Of a stretch of DNA of 45,188 nt, positions 26,587 through 35,776 are shown in pieces. Location: the NCBI RefSeq assembly GCF_001043975.1, contig NZ_LABY01000026.1, forward strand, positions 1 through 45,188, read 5' to 3'. The notes under the pieces are model-generated. The model did not search any database, had not been told where the DNA came from, and worked only from the letters and a program-made list of their open reading frames with translations. Position numbers and translations under genes: made by a program. Numbering within the stretch: the stretch's first letter is position 1; each line of letters opens with the position of its first letter. The stretch is from Methylobacterium variabile. Lineage in GTDB: Bacteria > Pseudomonadota > Alphaproteobacteria > Rhizobiales > Beijerinckiaceae.

Positions 26587-27657
26587 CTACGCCTTGGCCT
26601 CGTCCCGTGCCTCGGCCACCGCCTCGGCGCCCTCGCGCCGGTCCTCCGCGTCGGATGCGGGCGGCTCCTGCATCGCCTCCGCATCCTCGTCGCGGCACAG
26701 GGCGATCAGGATCGGGAAGTGGTCGGAGCCGATGTCGGGCAGGCGCTCCAGCCGGGCGAGCAGGAAGTGCTCGCTGAAGAAGGCGTGGTCGAGGGGCCAG
26801 CGCAGCATCGGCCAGCCGGCGTGGAAGGTCGGGTAGGCGCCGCGCCCGACCCGGGGGTCGAGGAGGCCGCCGATGGCCTGGAACAGCCGGGTGGTGCGCG
26901 ACCAGGCGACGTCGTTGAGGTCGCCGGCCACCACCGCCGGCCCGCCCTCGCGCGCGACCTCGCGGGCGATCAGCACCAGCTCGCCGTCCCGGGGGGCGCT
27001 GCTCTGGCCCGGATGCGGCGGTCGCGGATGCACGCCGTGGAAGGTGAAGCGCTCGCCCGACGGCAGCGTCACGCCGGCGCGCACGGAGGGCACGTCGTCC
27101 TCGACGAGGAAGCACACGCGCACGTCGTCGAGGGGCAGGCGCGAGTAGAGCATCAGCCCGTAGGTGTTGTCCTGCGGCTGGTCGACCCCGTGCGGGTAGC
27201 GCGCCCGCAGGGGCCGGAGGGCGTCGCGCCAGCCCGCATCGGTCTCGAGCGCTAGGATCAGGTCGGGGTCGCTCTGCTCCACCAGCCGCAGCAGCCGGTC
27301 GTAGGCCCGGTTCGACTGGAGCACGTTGACGATCAGGATCGCGACGCATGCCGCCGGATCCGCGTCCGCCGGCGCGTCACGGGCCGTCGGCGGCGTCAGG
27401 CGGGTGAAGGGCAGGATGCGCCGCAGCTGCAGGAAGAGGGCCGCGAGGAGCCCGCCCCCGAGCCCGAGCGAGACCGGATCGGTCCCGGCGGCGACGAGCA
27501 GGACGAGGACCGGCGGGATCGCGGCGGCGACCTGGAAGCGCGGGAAGTCGAAGGTGCGCACCAGCCCGGCGCGGCTGCGCCAGAATGGCAGCAGGGTCGC
27601 GGCGATGAGGGCGACGGCCAGCCCCTGGGCGACGATGGACAGGGTCGAGACCGGCAC
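26587..27657 (-). CDS. Membrane-anchored endonuclease/exonuclease/phosphatase-fold protein
   Basis: A 356-residue protein with three N-terminal membrane segments (about residues 7-25, 36-55, 60-80) and a C-terminal EEP domain. Domain landmarks are VNVLQSNRAYDRLLRLVEQS, DPDLILALETD (catalytic Glu), FHGVHPRPP, VVAGDLNDVAWSRTTRLF (D-x-N) and the closing DIGSDHFPIL (SDH). The fold hydrolyses phosphodiesters (nucleic acid, phosphoinositide or sphingomyelin); the substrate is unknown. I chose GTG at 27655-27657 because GAGGGA lies 8 bases upstream; GTG at 27661-27663 is a second option, and the frame is open to 27750. The last 35 residues are acidic and low-complexity. It follows xerD on the same strand. 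Confidence 0.82.
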   Translation of the reverse strand: MPVSTLSIVAQGLAVALIAATLLPFWRSRAGLVRTFDFPRFQVAAAIPPVLVLLVAAGTDPVSLGLGGGLLAALFLQLRRILPFTRLTPPTARDAPADADPAACVAILIVNVLQSNRAYDRLLRLVEQSDPDLILALETDAGWRDALRPLRARYPHGVDQPQDNTYGLMLYSRLPLDDVRVCFLVEDDVPSVRAGVTLPSGERFTFHGVHPRPPHPGQSSAPRDGELVLIAREVAREGGPAVVAGDLNDVAWSRTTRLFQAIGGLLDPRVGRGAYPTFHAGWPMLRWPLDHAFFSEHFLLARLERLPDIGSDHFPILIALCRDEDAEAMQEPPASDAEDRREGAEAVAEARDEAKA

Positions 27658-27765
27658 GTGCACTTTCCCTCGCGGCCTTCGCCGCATTCTTGGCCCCCGC
27701 GGCCTTCGCCGCCTCGCGGGCGAGATAGGTCGCGCCGGCCCGTGCGTCACCCGTCCGTCGGCGCG

Positions 27766-28704
27766 TCAGGCGCCGGCCAGGGGATGGAGGTCGCGCACCA
27801 TCTGCTTCAGGCGCTCGTCGAGGACGTGGGTGTAGATCTGCGTCGTCGAGATGTCGGCGTGGCCCAGCAGCTCCTGCACCACCCGGAGGTCGGCGCCGTT
27901 CTGCAGCAGGTGGCTGGCGAAGGCGTGGCGCAGGACGTGCGGGCTGATCCGGTCGGTGCGGATGCCGGCCGCCGCCGCCACGGCCTTGAGGTCGCGGGCG
28001 AAGGCCTGGCGGGTCAGGTGGCCGGTCTCGCTGTCGGCGGGAAACAGCCAGGGTCCGGGGGTCGTCAGCGTGGCGAGGTGGGCCGCCATGGCGCTGCGGG
28101 CGACCTCGGTCAGCGGCACCAGGCGCTCGCGCCCGCCCTTGCCGCGCACCACCAGGAAGCGCTCCTTGGTGGAGCCAGCAGCCCGCGGCAGGGCGACCAG
28201 CTCCGAGACGCGCAGGCCCGTGGCGTAGAGAAGCTCGATCATGCAGTGCATCCGCCCGGCCCGCACCGCCTCGGCCGGGTTCGGGGCCTTGGCGGCCGCC
28301 TCCTTGGCGACGGCGAGGAGCCGGTCGACCTCCGCCACCGAGAGCACCTTGGGCAGGCCGCGGCCGCGCTTCGGCCCGGAGACCGGCGCGGTGGGATCGC
28401 CCTCGACCAGTCCCTCGGCGTAGAGGAAGCGGTGGAAGCCGCGCACGCAGGAGAGCCGCCGCGCCGCGGACGTGCTCTTGAGGCCGCGGGCCTCGAGCTC
28501 GACGAGGTAGGCGCGCACCGAAGCGGGCTCGACGGCGCCGGGATCGAGCCGCTTCGCCGAGAGGTGGGCGAGGTAGTCCTCGAGGTCGCGTCGGTAGGCG
28601 GCGAGCGTGTTGGCGGCGGCGCCGCGCTCGGCCGCCAGCATGTCGAGATAGGCGTGCATCAGGCCCTGCGGACCCAGGAGGCCCTGCGAACCTAGGGCGC
28701 TCAT
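27766..28704 (-). CDS. xerD: Tyrosine recombinase XerD
   Basis: A 312-residue site-specific recombinase that, with XerC, resolves chromosome dimers at dif near the division septum. The N-terminal core-binding domain has AYLDMLAAERGAAANTLAAY and RRDLEDYLAHL. The catalytic domain carries Arg in YATGLRVSELVALP, Lys in VVRGKGGRERLVPL, the HxxR motif ISPHVLRHAFASHLLQNGAD, the third His in LGHADISTTQIY, and the nucleophilic Tyr in QIYTHVLDERL. The ATG overlaps the stop of the small upstream gene as ATGA (28701-28704). A second ATG gives MHAYLDMLAAE and is a possible start. Location next to aroK-aroB and distance from any mobile element indicate the housekeeping XerD. Confidence 0.93.
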   Translation of the reverse strand: MSALGSQGLLGPQGLMHAYLDMLAAERGAAANTLAAYRRDLEDYLAHLSAKRLDPGAVEPASVRAYLVELEARGLKSTSAARRLSCVRGFHRFLYAEGLVEGDPTAPVSGPKRGRGLPKVLSVAEVDRLLAVAKEAAAKAPNPAEAVRAGRMHCMIELLYATGLRVSELVALPRAAGSTKERFLVVRGKGGRERLVPLTEVARSAMAAHLATLTTPGPWLFPADSETGHLTRQAFARDLKAVAAAAGIRTDRISPHVLRHAFASHLLQNGADLRVVQELLGHADISTTQIYTHVLDERLKQMVRDLHPLAGA

Positions 28705-28847
28705 TTCGGCTGGAGCTTCGAGTTCGGGATCGTGACCGAGATCTCGCGCGGCGTCGGCTCGACGAAGGTGGCGAGCGCGAACATCGCCGCGAAGACGAGC
28801 CCGGCCAGGATCGCCACCACGGCCAGGAAACGGAAGAGGGTCGGCAC
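28701..28847 (-). CDS. 48-residue single-pass membrane protein coupled to XerD
   Basis: A short gene easily missed. Its in-frame region is bounded upstream by a TAG stop a few codons before, so GTG at 28845-28847 is the only plausible start. The protein begins MPTLFRFLAVVAILAGLVFA, spans the membrane once (residues 5-25), and ends with ATFVEPTPREISVTIPNSKL then QPK. The FVEPTPRE tail resembles small conserved proteins that I recall next to xerD in Hyphomicrobiales. Its stop overlaps the xerD ATG (ATGA), so the two are translationally coupled. A role in anchoring or modulating XerD is conjecture. Confidence 0.75.
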   Translation of the reverse strand: MPTLFRFLAVVAILAGLVFAAMFALATFVEPTPREISVTIPNSKLQPK

Positions 28848-29007
28848 GTCGGACGGGCCTCGGGACTACGCGTGACAACGAGCGGCGCGGACGCCTTGGC
28901 CGTCGGTTCGACCACGCGTCGTCCCCTGAGGCAAGGCCGCCCAGCGCCGCCGCCCGCGGAATGCCGGCGGCTGTTGCGCGGGTGCCGAGGCGGCAGTGGG
29001 ACGGCAG

Positions 29008-29036
29008 TTGAGGAAGGGGCGGCTTTTCCCCGCTAT
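29008..29036 (+). promoter_or_regulatory. Candidate promoter for aroK-aroB
   Basis: TTGAGG (29008-29013) and CGCTAT (29031-29036) are 17 bases apart, upstream of aroK in the 232-base divergent gap. The match to alphaproteobacterial sigma70 sites is partial. Confidence 0.3.
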
Positions 29037-29079
29037 CCGCCGTTTCGCCCTGCGCGAAAAACAGGCTAAAGAACGCCGC

Positions 29080-29784
29080 ATGAACCAGCGCCACACCCAT
29101 GAACAGTCGATCGAGTCGCGCGTGCGCCGGGGTCTCGGCCTGCGCTCGATCGTGCTGGTCGGGCTCATGGGCGCGGGCAAGAGCACCGTCGGCAAGCGCC
29201 TGGCGGGGCGCCTCGGCCTGATCTTCAAGGATGCCGACCACGAGATCGAGGCCGCCGCCGGCCTGACCATTCCGGACATCTTCGCCATCTACGGCGAGCC
29301 GAGCTTTCGCGACGGCGAGGAGCGGGTGATCGCCCGCCTCCTGCGGGAGGGACCGATGGTGCTCGCCACCGGCGGCGGCGCCTTCATGCGGGCGGAAACC
29401 CGCCGGCGCATCGGCGAGGCCGGCGTCTCGGTCTGGCTCAAGGCGGAGCTCGACGTGCTGATGCGCCGGGTGCGCAAGCGCCCGGGCCGCCCGCTGCTCC
29501 AGAACGAGGACCCCGAGGGCACGATGCGCCGGCTGATGGACCTGCGCCATCCCGTCTACGGCGGTGCCGACGTGGTGGTGGTCTCCCGCGACGTCTCCCA
29601 CGACCGGGTGGTTCAGGACGTGCTCGAGGCCCTCGACGCCTACTTGGCAGGTGATCTGGCAGGCGATCTGGCGGTCGACCCGGCGGATGCCGCAGGGGGA
29701 GGCCTGGCGCACGGCCGGCCGGATCACGCCCCGGAATCCGGCGAGGAGACGGAGCCCGCGAGCCACGGCCTCGCCGCCCAGTGA
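29080..29784 (+). CDS. aroK: Shikimate kinase
   Basis: A 234-residue kinase that phosphorylates shikimate at O3 in aromatic amino acid synthesis. The P-loop is VGLMGAGKSTVGKRLAGRLG (about residue 27). The shikimate-binding elements are KDADHEIEAAAGLTIPDIF, the Arg in GEPSFRDGEERVI, and the Gly triad VLATGGGAFM; the lid region is RPLLQNEDPEG. The ATG at 29080 gives a 20-residue lead before the core, usual in rhizobia. The core ends near residue 190. A further 45 residues form a low-complexity tail with a tandem AGDLAGDLA unit, not needed for catalysis. Its stop overlaps the aroB GTG start as GTGA, so aroK-aroB form one coupled operon. Confidence 0.95.
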   Translation: MNQRHTHEQSIESRVRRGLGLRSIVLVGLMGAGKSTVGKRLAGRLGLIFKDADHEIEAAAGLTIPDIFAIYGEPSFRDGEERVIARLLREGPMVLATGGGAFMRAETRRRIGEAGVSVWLKAELDVLMRRVRKRPGRPLLQNEDPEGTMRRLMDLRHPVYGGADVVVVSRDVSHDRVVQDVLEALDAYLAGDLAGDLAVDPADAAGGGLAHGRPDHAPESGEETEPASHGLAAQ

Positions 29785-30923
29785 GCCATCCCTCCATGGA
29801 CTTCGACACGCGCGTGCAGACCGAGACCGTTCACGTGCCCCTCGACGGGGGCCGGGCCTACGACATCCTGATCGGCCGGGGCCTGCTGGCCAGGATCGGC
29901 GCGCACCTGGCCGGGCTCGGGGCCAGGGCCGTCGCAGTGGTGAGCGACGAGACCGTGGCGGCGGAGTACGGCGCTGCCGTCACGGACTCGCTGGCGCGGG
30001 CCTCCCTGCGCACCGCCCTGATCGCGGTGACGCCCGGCGAGGGCTCGAAGAGCTATGCCGGCTTCGCCCAGGTCTGCGACGGGCTGATCGCCCACCGGAT
30101 CGAGCGGCGCGACCTCGTTCTGGCGCTGGGCGGCGGCGTCGTCGGGGACCTGGCGGGCTTCGCGGCGGCGTCCCTGCGCCGGGGCGTGCGCTTCGTCCAG
30201 GCGCCGACCAGCCTGCTCGCCCAGGTCGATTCCTCGGTCGGCGGCAAGACCGGCATCAACTCCCCGCACGGCAAGAACCTCGTCGGCGCCTTCCACCAGC
30301 CGAGCCTGGTCGTGGCCGACACCGCCTCCCTCGACACCCTGCCCCTGCGCGAGATGCGCGCCGGCTACGCCGAGGTGGCGAAGTACGGGCTGATCGACAA
30401 TCCCGGCTTCTTCGCCTGGTGCGAAGAAAACCTCGCCGAGATCTTCGCAGGCGGTCCCGCGCGCGAGGCGGCGGTGGCCGCCTGCTGCCGGGCCAAGGCC
30501 GCCGTGGTGGTGCGCGACGAGCGCGAGGACGGGGAGCGGGCGCTCCTCAACCTCGGCCACACCTTCGCGCACGCCCTCGAGCGCCTGACCGCCTACGACT
30601 CCGCCCGCCTCGTCCACGGCGAGGCGGTGGCGATCGGGCTGTGCCTCGCCTTCCGGTTCTCCGCCCGCCTCGGCCTCTGCCCCGGTCAGGACGCCGGCCG
30701 GGTCGCCAACCACCTGGCGCTCGCCGGACTGCCGACCACGCTCGCCCAGGTCCCGGGCGGATGCGGCGACGCCGACCAGCTCCTCGACGCCATGCGCCAG
30801 GACAAGAAGGTCCGCGACGGCGCGCTCACCTTCATCCTCGCGCGCGGCATCGGGCAGAGCTTCATCGCGCCGGGCATCGACGCGGGCGCGGTGCGGGAGT
30901 TCCTGGTTTCGGAGCTCGGTTGA
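29781..30923 (+). CDS. aroB: 3-dehydroquinate synthase
   Basis: A 380-residue NAD- and metal-dependent enzyme that cyclises DAHP to 3-dehydroquinate, step two of the shikimate pathway. Motifs include GEGSKSYAGFAQVCDGLI, the NAD-binding LALGGGVVGDLAGFAAAS, FVQAPTSLLAQVDSSVGGKT, GKNLVGAFHQPSLVVAD, AEVAKYGLIDNPGFF, and metal ligands in LNLGHTFAHALE and LVHGEAVAIG. GTG at 29781 overlaps the aroK stop. An ATG at 29796 (MDFDTRVQTETVHV) is an alternative and gives a more usual N-terminus. Confidence 0.96.
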   Translation: MSHPSMDFDTRVQTETVHVPLDGGRAYDILIGRGLLARIGAHLAGLGARAVAVVSDETVAAEYGAAVTDSLARASLRTALIAVTPGEGSKSYAGFAQVCDGLIAHRIERRDLVLALGGGVVGDLAGFAAASLRRGVRFVQAPTSLLAQVDSSVGGKTGINSPHGKNLVGAFHQPSLVVADTASLDTLPLREMRAGYAEVAKYGLIDNPGFFAWCEENLAEIFAGGPAREAAVAACCRAKAAVVVRDEREDGERALLNLGHTFAHALERLTAYDSARLVHGEAVAIGLCLAFRFSARLGLCPGQDAGRVANHLALAGLPTTLAQVPGGCGDADQLLDAMRQDKKVRDGALTFILARGIGQSFIAPGIDAGAVREFLVSELG

Positions 30924-30977
30924 GCGTGACCCGCGCGAGACTGATGCGGGACTGATCGGATCGTGGGGGCTGCCCTC

Positions 30978-31184
30978 TCACCGGGCGAGCCGCGTGTCGG
31001 CGGCGGTGCTGCCGCAGCGCCTCCAGGATGTTGGTCCGGATCCAGTCGTGCCGCCGCGTCGGCTGCGCGTTCATCAGCGGCACCCCGTCGTCCGGTTCCA
31101 GCGTTCCCCTTTCGGCCGTTCCTCCAGGAGGGCCAGGAAGCCGTCGAGGCTCATCGGCGGATCGCGGGTCTCGGCGGCGCGCAT
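30978..31184 (-). pseudogene. Frameshifted remnant of a Uma2-family (DUF820) nuclease gene
   Basis: Read from ATG at 31182-31184, the frame gives MRAAETRDPPMSLDGFLALL then EERPKGERW and soon stops. At about 31098 a shift to the neighbouring frame restores EPDDGVPLMNAQPTRRHDW followed by IRTNILEALRQH. Together these read as the start of a Uma2-type restriction-endonuclease-like protein (the usual pattern is ERxELxDGxPxMM...H). One missing G after the TGG codon would account for the break. After RQH the homology ends. A third frame closes in ADTRLAR-stop at 30978-30980, possibly the old C-terminus after an internal deletion. It fills most of the 301-base gap between aroB and the DUF3237 gene. 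Confidence 0.6.
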
Positions 31185-31224
31185 GGCGGGCGCTCCCGGT
31201 TGTCCGCCGCGACCCTGCCACAGG

Positions 31225-31818
31225 TCACGCCAGCCGGTACGCCCGCACCAGCACAGCCTCCCGGGCAGGCCTCAGGCTGTGCAGGGTGCCGACCAGCACC
31301 AGCCGGTTGAGCCAGGCATGCGGGCCCTCGGGGGCCGTGACCTCGATGGTCGAGAAGCGATAATCCGGGGCGCCGTCGCGGCCGGGATCGATCAGCACCT
31401 GGTTGCGCACCGTCAGGATCGCGCCGTCGTCGGTGCGCATCTCGTAGAGGGCGTCGAGGCGCCGCACGCCGTCCTTGCGCACGAGCTGCCGGTCGGCGCC
31501 GCCGGGCAGGACCGTGCCGCTGAGCCGGGGGCCCTGGAAGCGCCCGCCGGTGATCGGCACGATCCGGCGCTCGCCCAGCGGCGAATCCCCCAGGGACACG
31601 AGCGGGGCGATCTCGACCACGGCCTCGTAGACGAACTCCGTCCGCGGCGGCACCAGCGGCAGGTCGGCCAGAGGACCCGCAGGAGAGCCGGCAAGCGGGC
31701 CGGCAACCGGGCTGGCGGGAGGCCGCTCCTCGGCGCCGGCCGGGCCCGCGAGGGCGAGGCCCGCGCCGGCGAGGAGCAGCGTCCGGCGGGCGGGCAGCGG
31801 AACGTCGTGGGGTGGCAT
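31225..31818 (-). CDS. Secreted DUF3237 protein
   Basis: A 197-residue protein with a probable signal peptide, possibly Tat-type: PARRTLLLAGAGLALAGPAG (about residues 8-27, twin Arg before a hydrophobic run). A 20-residue Ala/Gly/Pro spacer follows. The mature part is a DUF3237 beta-barrel: FVYEAVVEIAPLVSLGDSPL, RRIVPITGGRFQGPRLSGTV and ILPGGADRQLVR-type segments are the family pattern. The function of DUF3237 is not settled. The ATG at 31816-31818 follows GGGAGGAT by 6 bases, which is why I reject the longer open frame. It is divergent from the tannase-family gene (202-base gap), hinting at a shared aromatic-ester role. Confidence 0.82.
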   Translation of the reverse strand: MPPHDVPLPARRTLLLAGAGLALAGPAGAEERPPASPVAGPLAGSPAGPLADLPLVPPRTEFVYEAVVEIAPLVSLGDSPLGERRIVPITGGRFQGPRLSGTVLPGGADRQLVRKDGVRRLDALYEMRTDDGAILTVRNQVLIDPGRDGAPDYRFSTIEVTAPEGPHAWLNRLVLVGTLHSLRPAREAVLVRAYRLA

Positions 31819-32020
31819 GGCGGATCCTCCCTGGAATCGTCGACAGGCGATCATGCGTCCGCGCGACCTGCGGCGACAGGGGAGTGCATCCGCTGCCGCA
31901 GGGTTCGGCACGGGAATCTCTGCGGCGTCACTTGACGGATCGCGCCGCGTTGGGCCGAGTGGCGGCCGCACGACGGTCGGGCCGCCAAGACCCGGGCCGA
32001 TCTCTGGGGGAGGGGCGGTC

Positions 32021-33673
32021 ATGGCGCGCGGCGCGACGTGGAGAGCGGGGCCGACCCTTCCGGCGCTCTGCCTGGTGGCCGGCCTCGCCCTGCCGGCCCT
32101 CGCGGCGCCGCTCGCCTGCGGCGACCTCGCAGGCTTCGCCCGGCCGGACCTGCGCATCACCCGCGCCGAGGCGGTGCCTGCCGGCACCCTGCCGGCCGAC
32201 AATCCGGGCCGCGCCGCCCTGACCGGCACCGCACGGGTCAGGGCGGCCTTGCCGGCCCACTGCCTGGTCGAGGGCACGATCGACCCGCGGGTCGGAGCCG
32301 GCGGCGCGGCGTACGGCATCGGCTTCCAGCTGCGCCTGCCGGAGACGTGGAACGGCCGCTTCCTGTTCCAGGGCGGGGGCGGGCTCGACGGCGTGGTCGG
32401 CGAGGCGCTGGGCGCGATCCCGGTCTCGGGCGCGACGGCGCCGCCGGCCCTGCTGCGGGGCTATGCCGTGGCGTCGACCGATTCCGGGCATCGCGGCCGC
32501 GACAGCGCCGACGCCGCCTTCGGCCTCGACCAGCAGGCGCGGATCGACTTCGCCTACGGGGCGGTCGGCGCCGTGGCGCGGGAGGCGAGGAGGCTCATCG
32601 CCGCGCACTACGGCCGCGCCCCGGCCCGCGCCTACTTCATGGGCTGCTCCAACGGCGGCCGCTCCGCCCTGATGGCCGCCACCCGCTGGCCCACGGCCTT
32701 CGACGGCATCGTGGCCGGCGCGCCGGCCTTCCGCCTGACCCGGGCGGCCCTCGGCCAGATCTGGGACACGCAGACCTTCCTGGCCGTCGCCCCCAAAGAC
32801 CCGGAGGGCCGGCCGATCCTGGCGGGGGCCTTCAGCGAGGCCGACCTCGCCCTGGTGGCCGGTGCCGTGCTCAAGGCCTGCGACGCGGCCGACGGCCTCG
32901 CCGACGGAGCGGTCGAGGCGGTGTCGGCCTGCCGCTTCGATCCCGCCAGCCTGACCTGCCCGGGGGAGAAGACCGCGGCCTGCCTCAGCCCCCCGCAGGT
33001 CGAGGCGCTGCATCGCGCCTTCGGCGGCGCGCGGGATGGTCAGGGCCGGCCGGTCTACGCCGCCTGGCCGTGGGATCCGGGCGTCGCGGCGCCGGGCTGG
33101 CGGGCCTGGAAGCTCGGCACCTCGAAGACCGCGACGCCGAACGCCCGCAACACGACCCTCGGGCCGGCGGCGGTCGCGAACTACTTCCTCACCCCGCCGG
33201 ACCCGGGCTTCGACGCGCTGCGCTTCGACTTCGACCGCGACACCCCGCGCACCGCCGAGACCGCCGCCCTCAACGACCCGACCGGCACCTTCCTGTCGAC
33301 CTTCACGGCGCGGGGCGGCCGGCTCCTCGTCTACCAGGGCATAGCCGACCCGGTCTTCTCGGCCCGCGACCTCGCCGACCACTGGCGGGACCTCGCCCGC
33401 CACAACGGCGGCGCGGGAGCGCTCGCGGAATGGGCGCGCCTGTTCCTGATCCCGGGCATGACCCATTGCGGGGGCGGGCCGGCCCTCGACGACTTCGATC
33501 CGCTCACCGCCATCGAGGCCTGGGTCGAGCGCGGCGAGGCGCCCGACCGCCTGCCCGCCCGCGGCGCCGCCTTCCCGGGCCGCACGCGTCCGCTCTGCCC
33601 GTTCCCGCGGGAGGCCCGCTACGGCGGCGGCGAGCCGGAGCGCGCCGAGAGCTTCGCCTGCCGCGAGCCCTGA
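32021..33673 (+). CDS. Tannase/feruloyl esterase family protein, secreted
   Basis: A 550-residue alpha/beta-hydrolase. A signal peptide is evident at the N-terminus ([20 protein letters not shown], cleavage near residue 30). The nucleophile is in [20 protein letters not shown] (about residue 209). The catalytic His is in [20 protein letters not shown] near residue 485. The Cys next to Ser and the Cys next to His fit the family's disulphide that joins the catalytic residues. ATG at 32021 has a GGGGGAGGGG site just upstream. The family hydrolyses gallate or ferulate esters, MHET or similar; the substrate here is unknown. Cys-rich lid region (about residues 280-330) is typical. Confidence 0.88.
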   Translation: MARGATWRAGPTLPALCLVAGLALPALAAPLACGDLAGFARPDLRITRAEAVPAGTLPADNPGRAALTGTARVRAALPAHCLVEGTIDPRVGAGGAAYGIGFQLRLPETWNGRFLFQGGGGLDGVVGEALGAIPVSGATAPPALLRGYAVASTDSGHRGRDSADAAFGLDQQARIDFAYGAVGAVAREARRLIAAHYGRAPARAYFMGCSNGGRSALMAATRWPTAFDGIVAGAPAFRLTRAALGQIWDTQTFLAVAPKDPEGRPILAGAFSEADLALVAGAVLKACDAADGLADGAVEAVSACRFDPASLTCPGEKTAACLSPPQVEALHRAFGGARDGQGRPVYAAWPWDPGVAAPGWRAWKLGTSKTATPNARNTTLGPAAVANYFLTPPDPGFDALRFDFDRDTPRTAETAALNDPTGTFLSTFTARGGRLLVYQGIADPVFSARDLADHWRDLARHNGGAGALAEWARLFLIPGMTHCGGGPALDDFDPLTAIEAWVERGEAPDRLPARGAAFPGRTRPLCPFPREARYGGGEPERAESFACREP

Positions 33674-33772
33674 ACCGTCCGGCGATCGATCAAGCCTGCG
33701 TGAGGCGTTGCCGCGGCCGGCCCATCGCCGCGACCCTGCGTCGTCGCGCCAACCTTGCCTTGCGGTGCGGAA

Positions 33773-33813
33773 GGGATCCACACTCGCGGATCCCGGTGGA
33801 CGCCCAGGCGTCC
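33773..33813. promoter_or_regulatory. Two adjacent dyads upstream of the moxR operon
   Basis: GGGATCC/GGATCCC (33773-33779 and 33788-33794, 8-base loop) and GGACGCC-CA-GGCGTCC (33798-33813) lie side by side 20-60 bases before the moxR ATG. They could be a regulator site or a leader hairpin. There is no long U-tract, so a terminator is less likely. Confidence 0.35.
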
Positions 33814-33835
33814 CGGACGAGCACGAGGACCCCGC

Positions 33836-34846
<1,011 letters not shown>

Positions 34847-34850
34847 CCCG

Positions 34851-35765
34851 GTGGCCTCGACGCGCGTCCTCGACGCGGCCGCCCGCACGCCCGGCCGGCG
34901 GGAGACCGAGACCGCCCTCTCGCTCGCCGAGCGCATGCCACGCCTGATCCTGGAGGCCCGCCGGGTCGCCGCGACCCTGGCGCACGGCCTGCACGGGCGC
35001 CGCCGCGCCGGGCCGGGCGAGAGCTTCTGGCAATTCCGCCCCTTCGTCGCCGGCGAGGCGGCGAGCCGGATCGACTGGCGCCGCTCGGCCCGGGATGACC
35101 GGCTCTACGTCCGCGAGCGCGAGTGGGAGGCGGCCCACACCGTCTGGCTCTGGATCGACCGCTCGGCCTCTATGGGCTTCGGCTCCACGCTCGCCCAGGC
35201 GCCGAAGGTCGAGCGCGCCCTGGTGCTGGCGCTGGCGCTGGGCGACACCTTCGTGGAGGCCGGCGAGCGGGTCGGGCTGCTCGGCCTGTCGCGGCCGCAG
35301 GCGGCCCGCACCATCGTCGAGCGGCTGGCCGAGACGCTGGTCTCCGACACCTCCGGCCTCGACGAGGACCTGCCGCCCCGGGCGCCCGTCGGCCGCTTCG
35401 ACGAGGTCGTGCTGATCGGCGATTTCCTGAGCCCGCCCGAGCAGGTCCGGGCCTCGGTCGCGGCGATCGCCGCCGCCGGCAGCCGCGGCCACCTGGTAAT
35501 GGTGGTCGACCCCGTCGAGGAGACCTTTCCGTTCGCGGGCCAGGCCGAGCTGCACGACCTCGAGGCCGGGCTGTCGCTGCGGGTCGGCGATGCCGCGGCC
35601 TGGGGCGAGGCCTATCGCCGCCGGATCCGGGCTCACCGCGACGCGTTGGCGGAGATCGCCCGGGCCCAGGGCTGGACGCTGACCCTGCACCGCACCGACC
35701 GGCCGGCGAGCGAGGCGGCGCTCCGCCTCGTGACCCTGGTCGCCGCCGCCCGCGGCGCGGGCTGA
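34851..35765 (+). CDS. DUF58 domain protein (VWA-like MoxR partner)
   Basis: A 304-residue protein; the start is GTG four bases after moxR stops. The DUF58 signature is visible as [20 protein letters not shown] followed by [14 protein letters not shown]. The VWA-like fold follows: [15 protein letters not shown] supplies a MIDAS-type D-x-S-x-S (as DRSAS), and later [16 protein letters not shown] and [15 protein letters not shown]. Unlike many DUF58 proteins it lacks N-terminal membrane helices, so it is probably cytosolic or loosely membrane bound. It is the expected partner of the MoxR ATPase. Confidence 0.92.
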   Translation: MASTRVLDAAARTPGRRETETALSLAERMPRLILEARRVAATLAHGLHGRRRAGPGESFWQFRPFVAGEAASRIDWRRSARDDRLYVREREWEAAHTVWLWIDRSASMGFGSTLAQAPKVERALVLALALGDTFVEAGERVGLLGLSRPQAARTIVERLAETLVSDTSGLDEDLPPRAPVGRFDEVVLIGDFLSPPEQVRASVAAIAAAGSRGHLVMVVDPVEETFPFAGQAELHDLEAGLSLRVGDAAAWGEAYRRRIRAHRDALAEIARAQGWTLTLHRTDRPASEAALRLVTLVAAARGAG

Positions 35766-35776
35766 GGACGCCTTCG

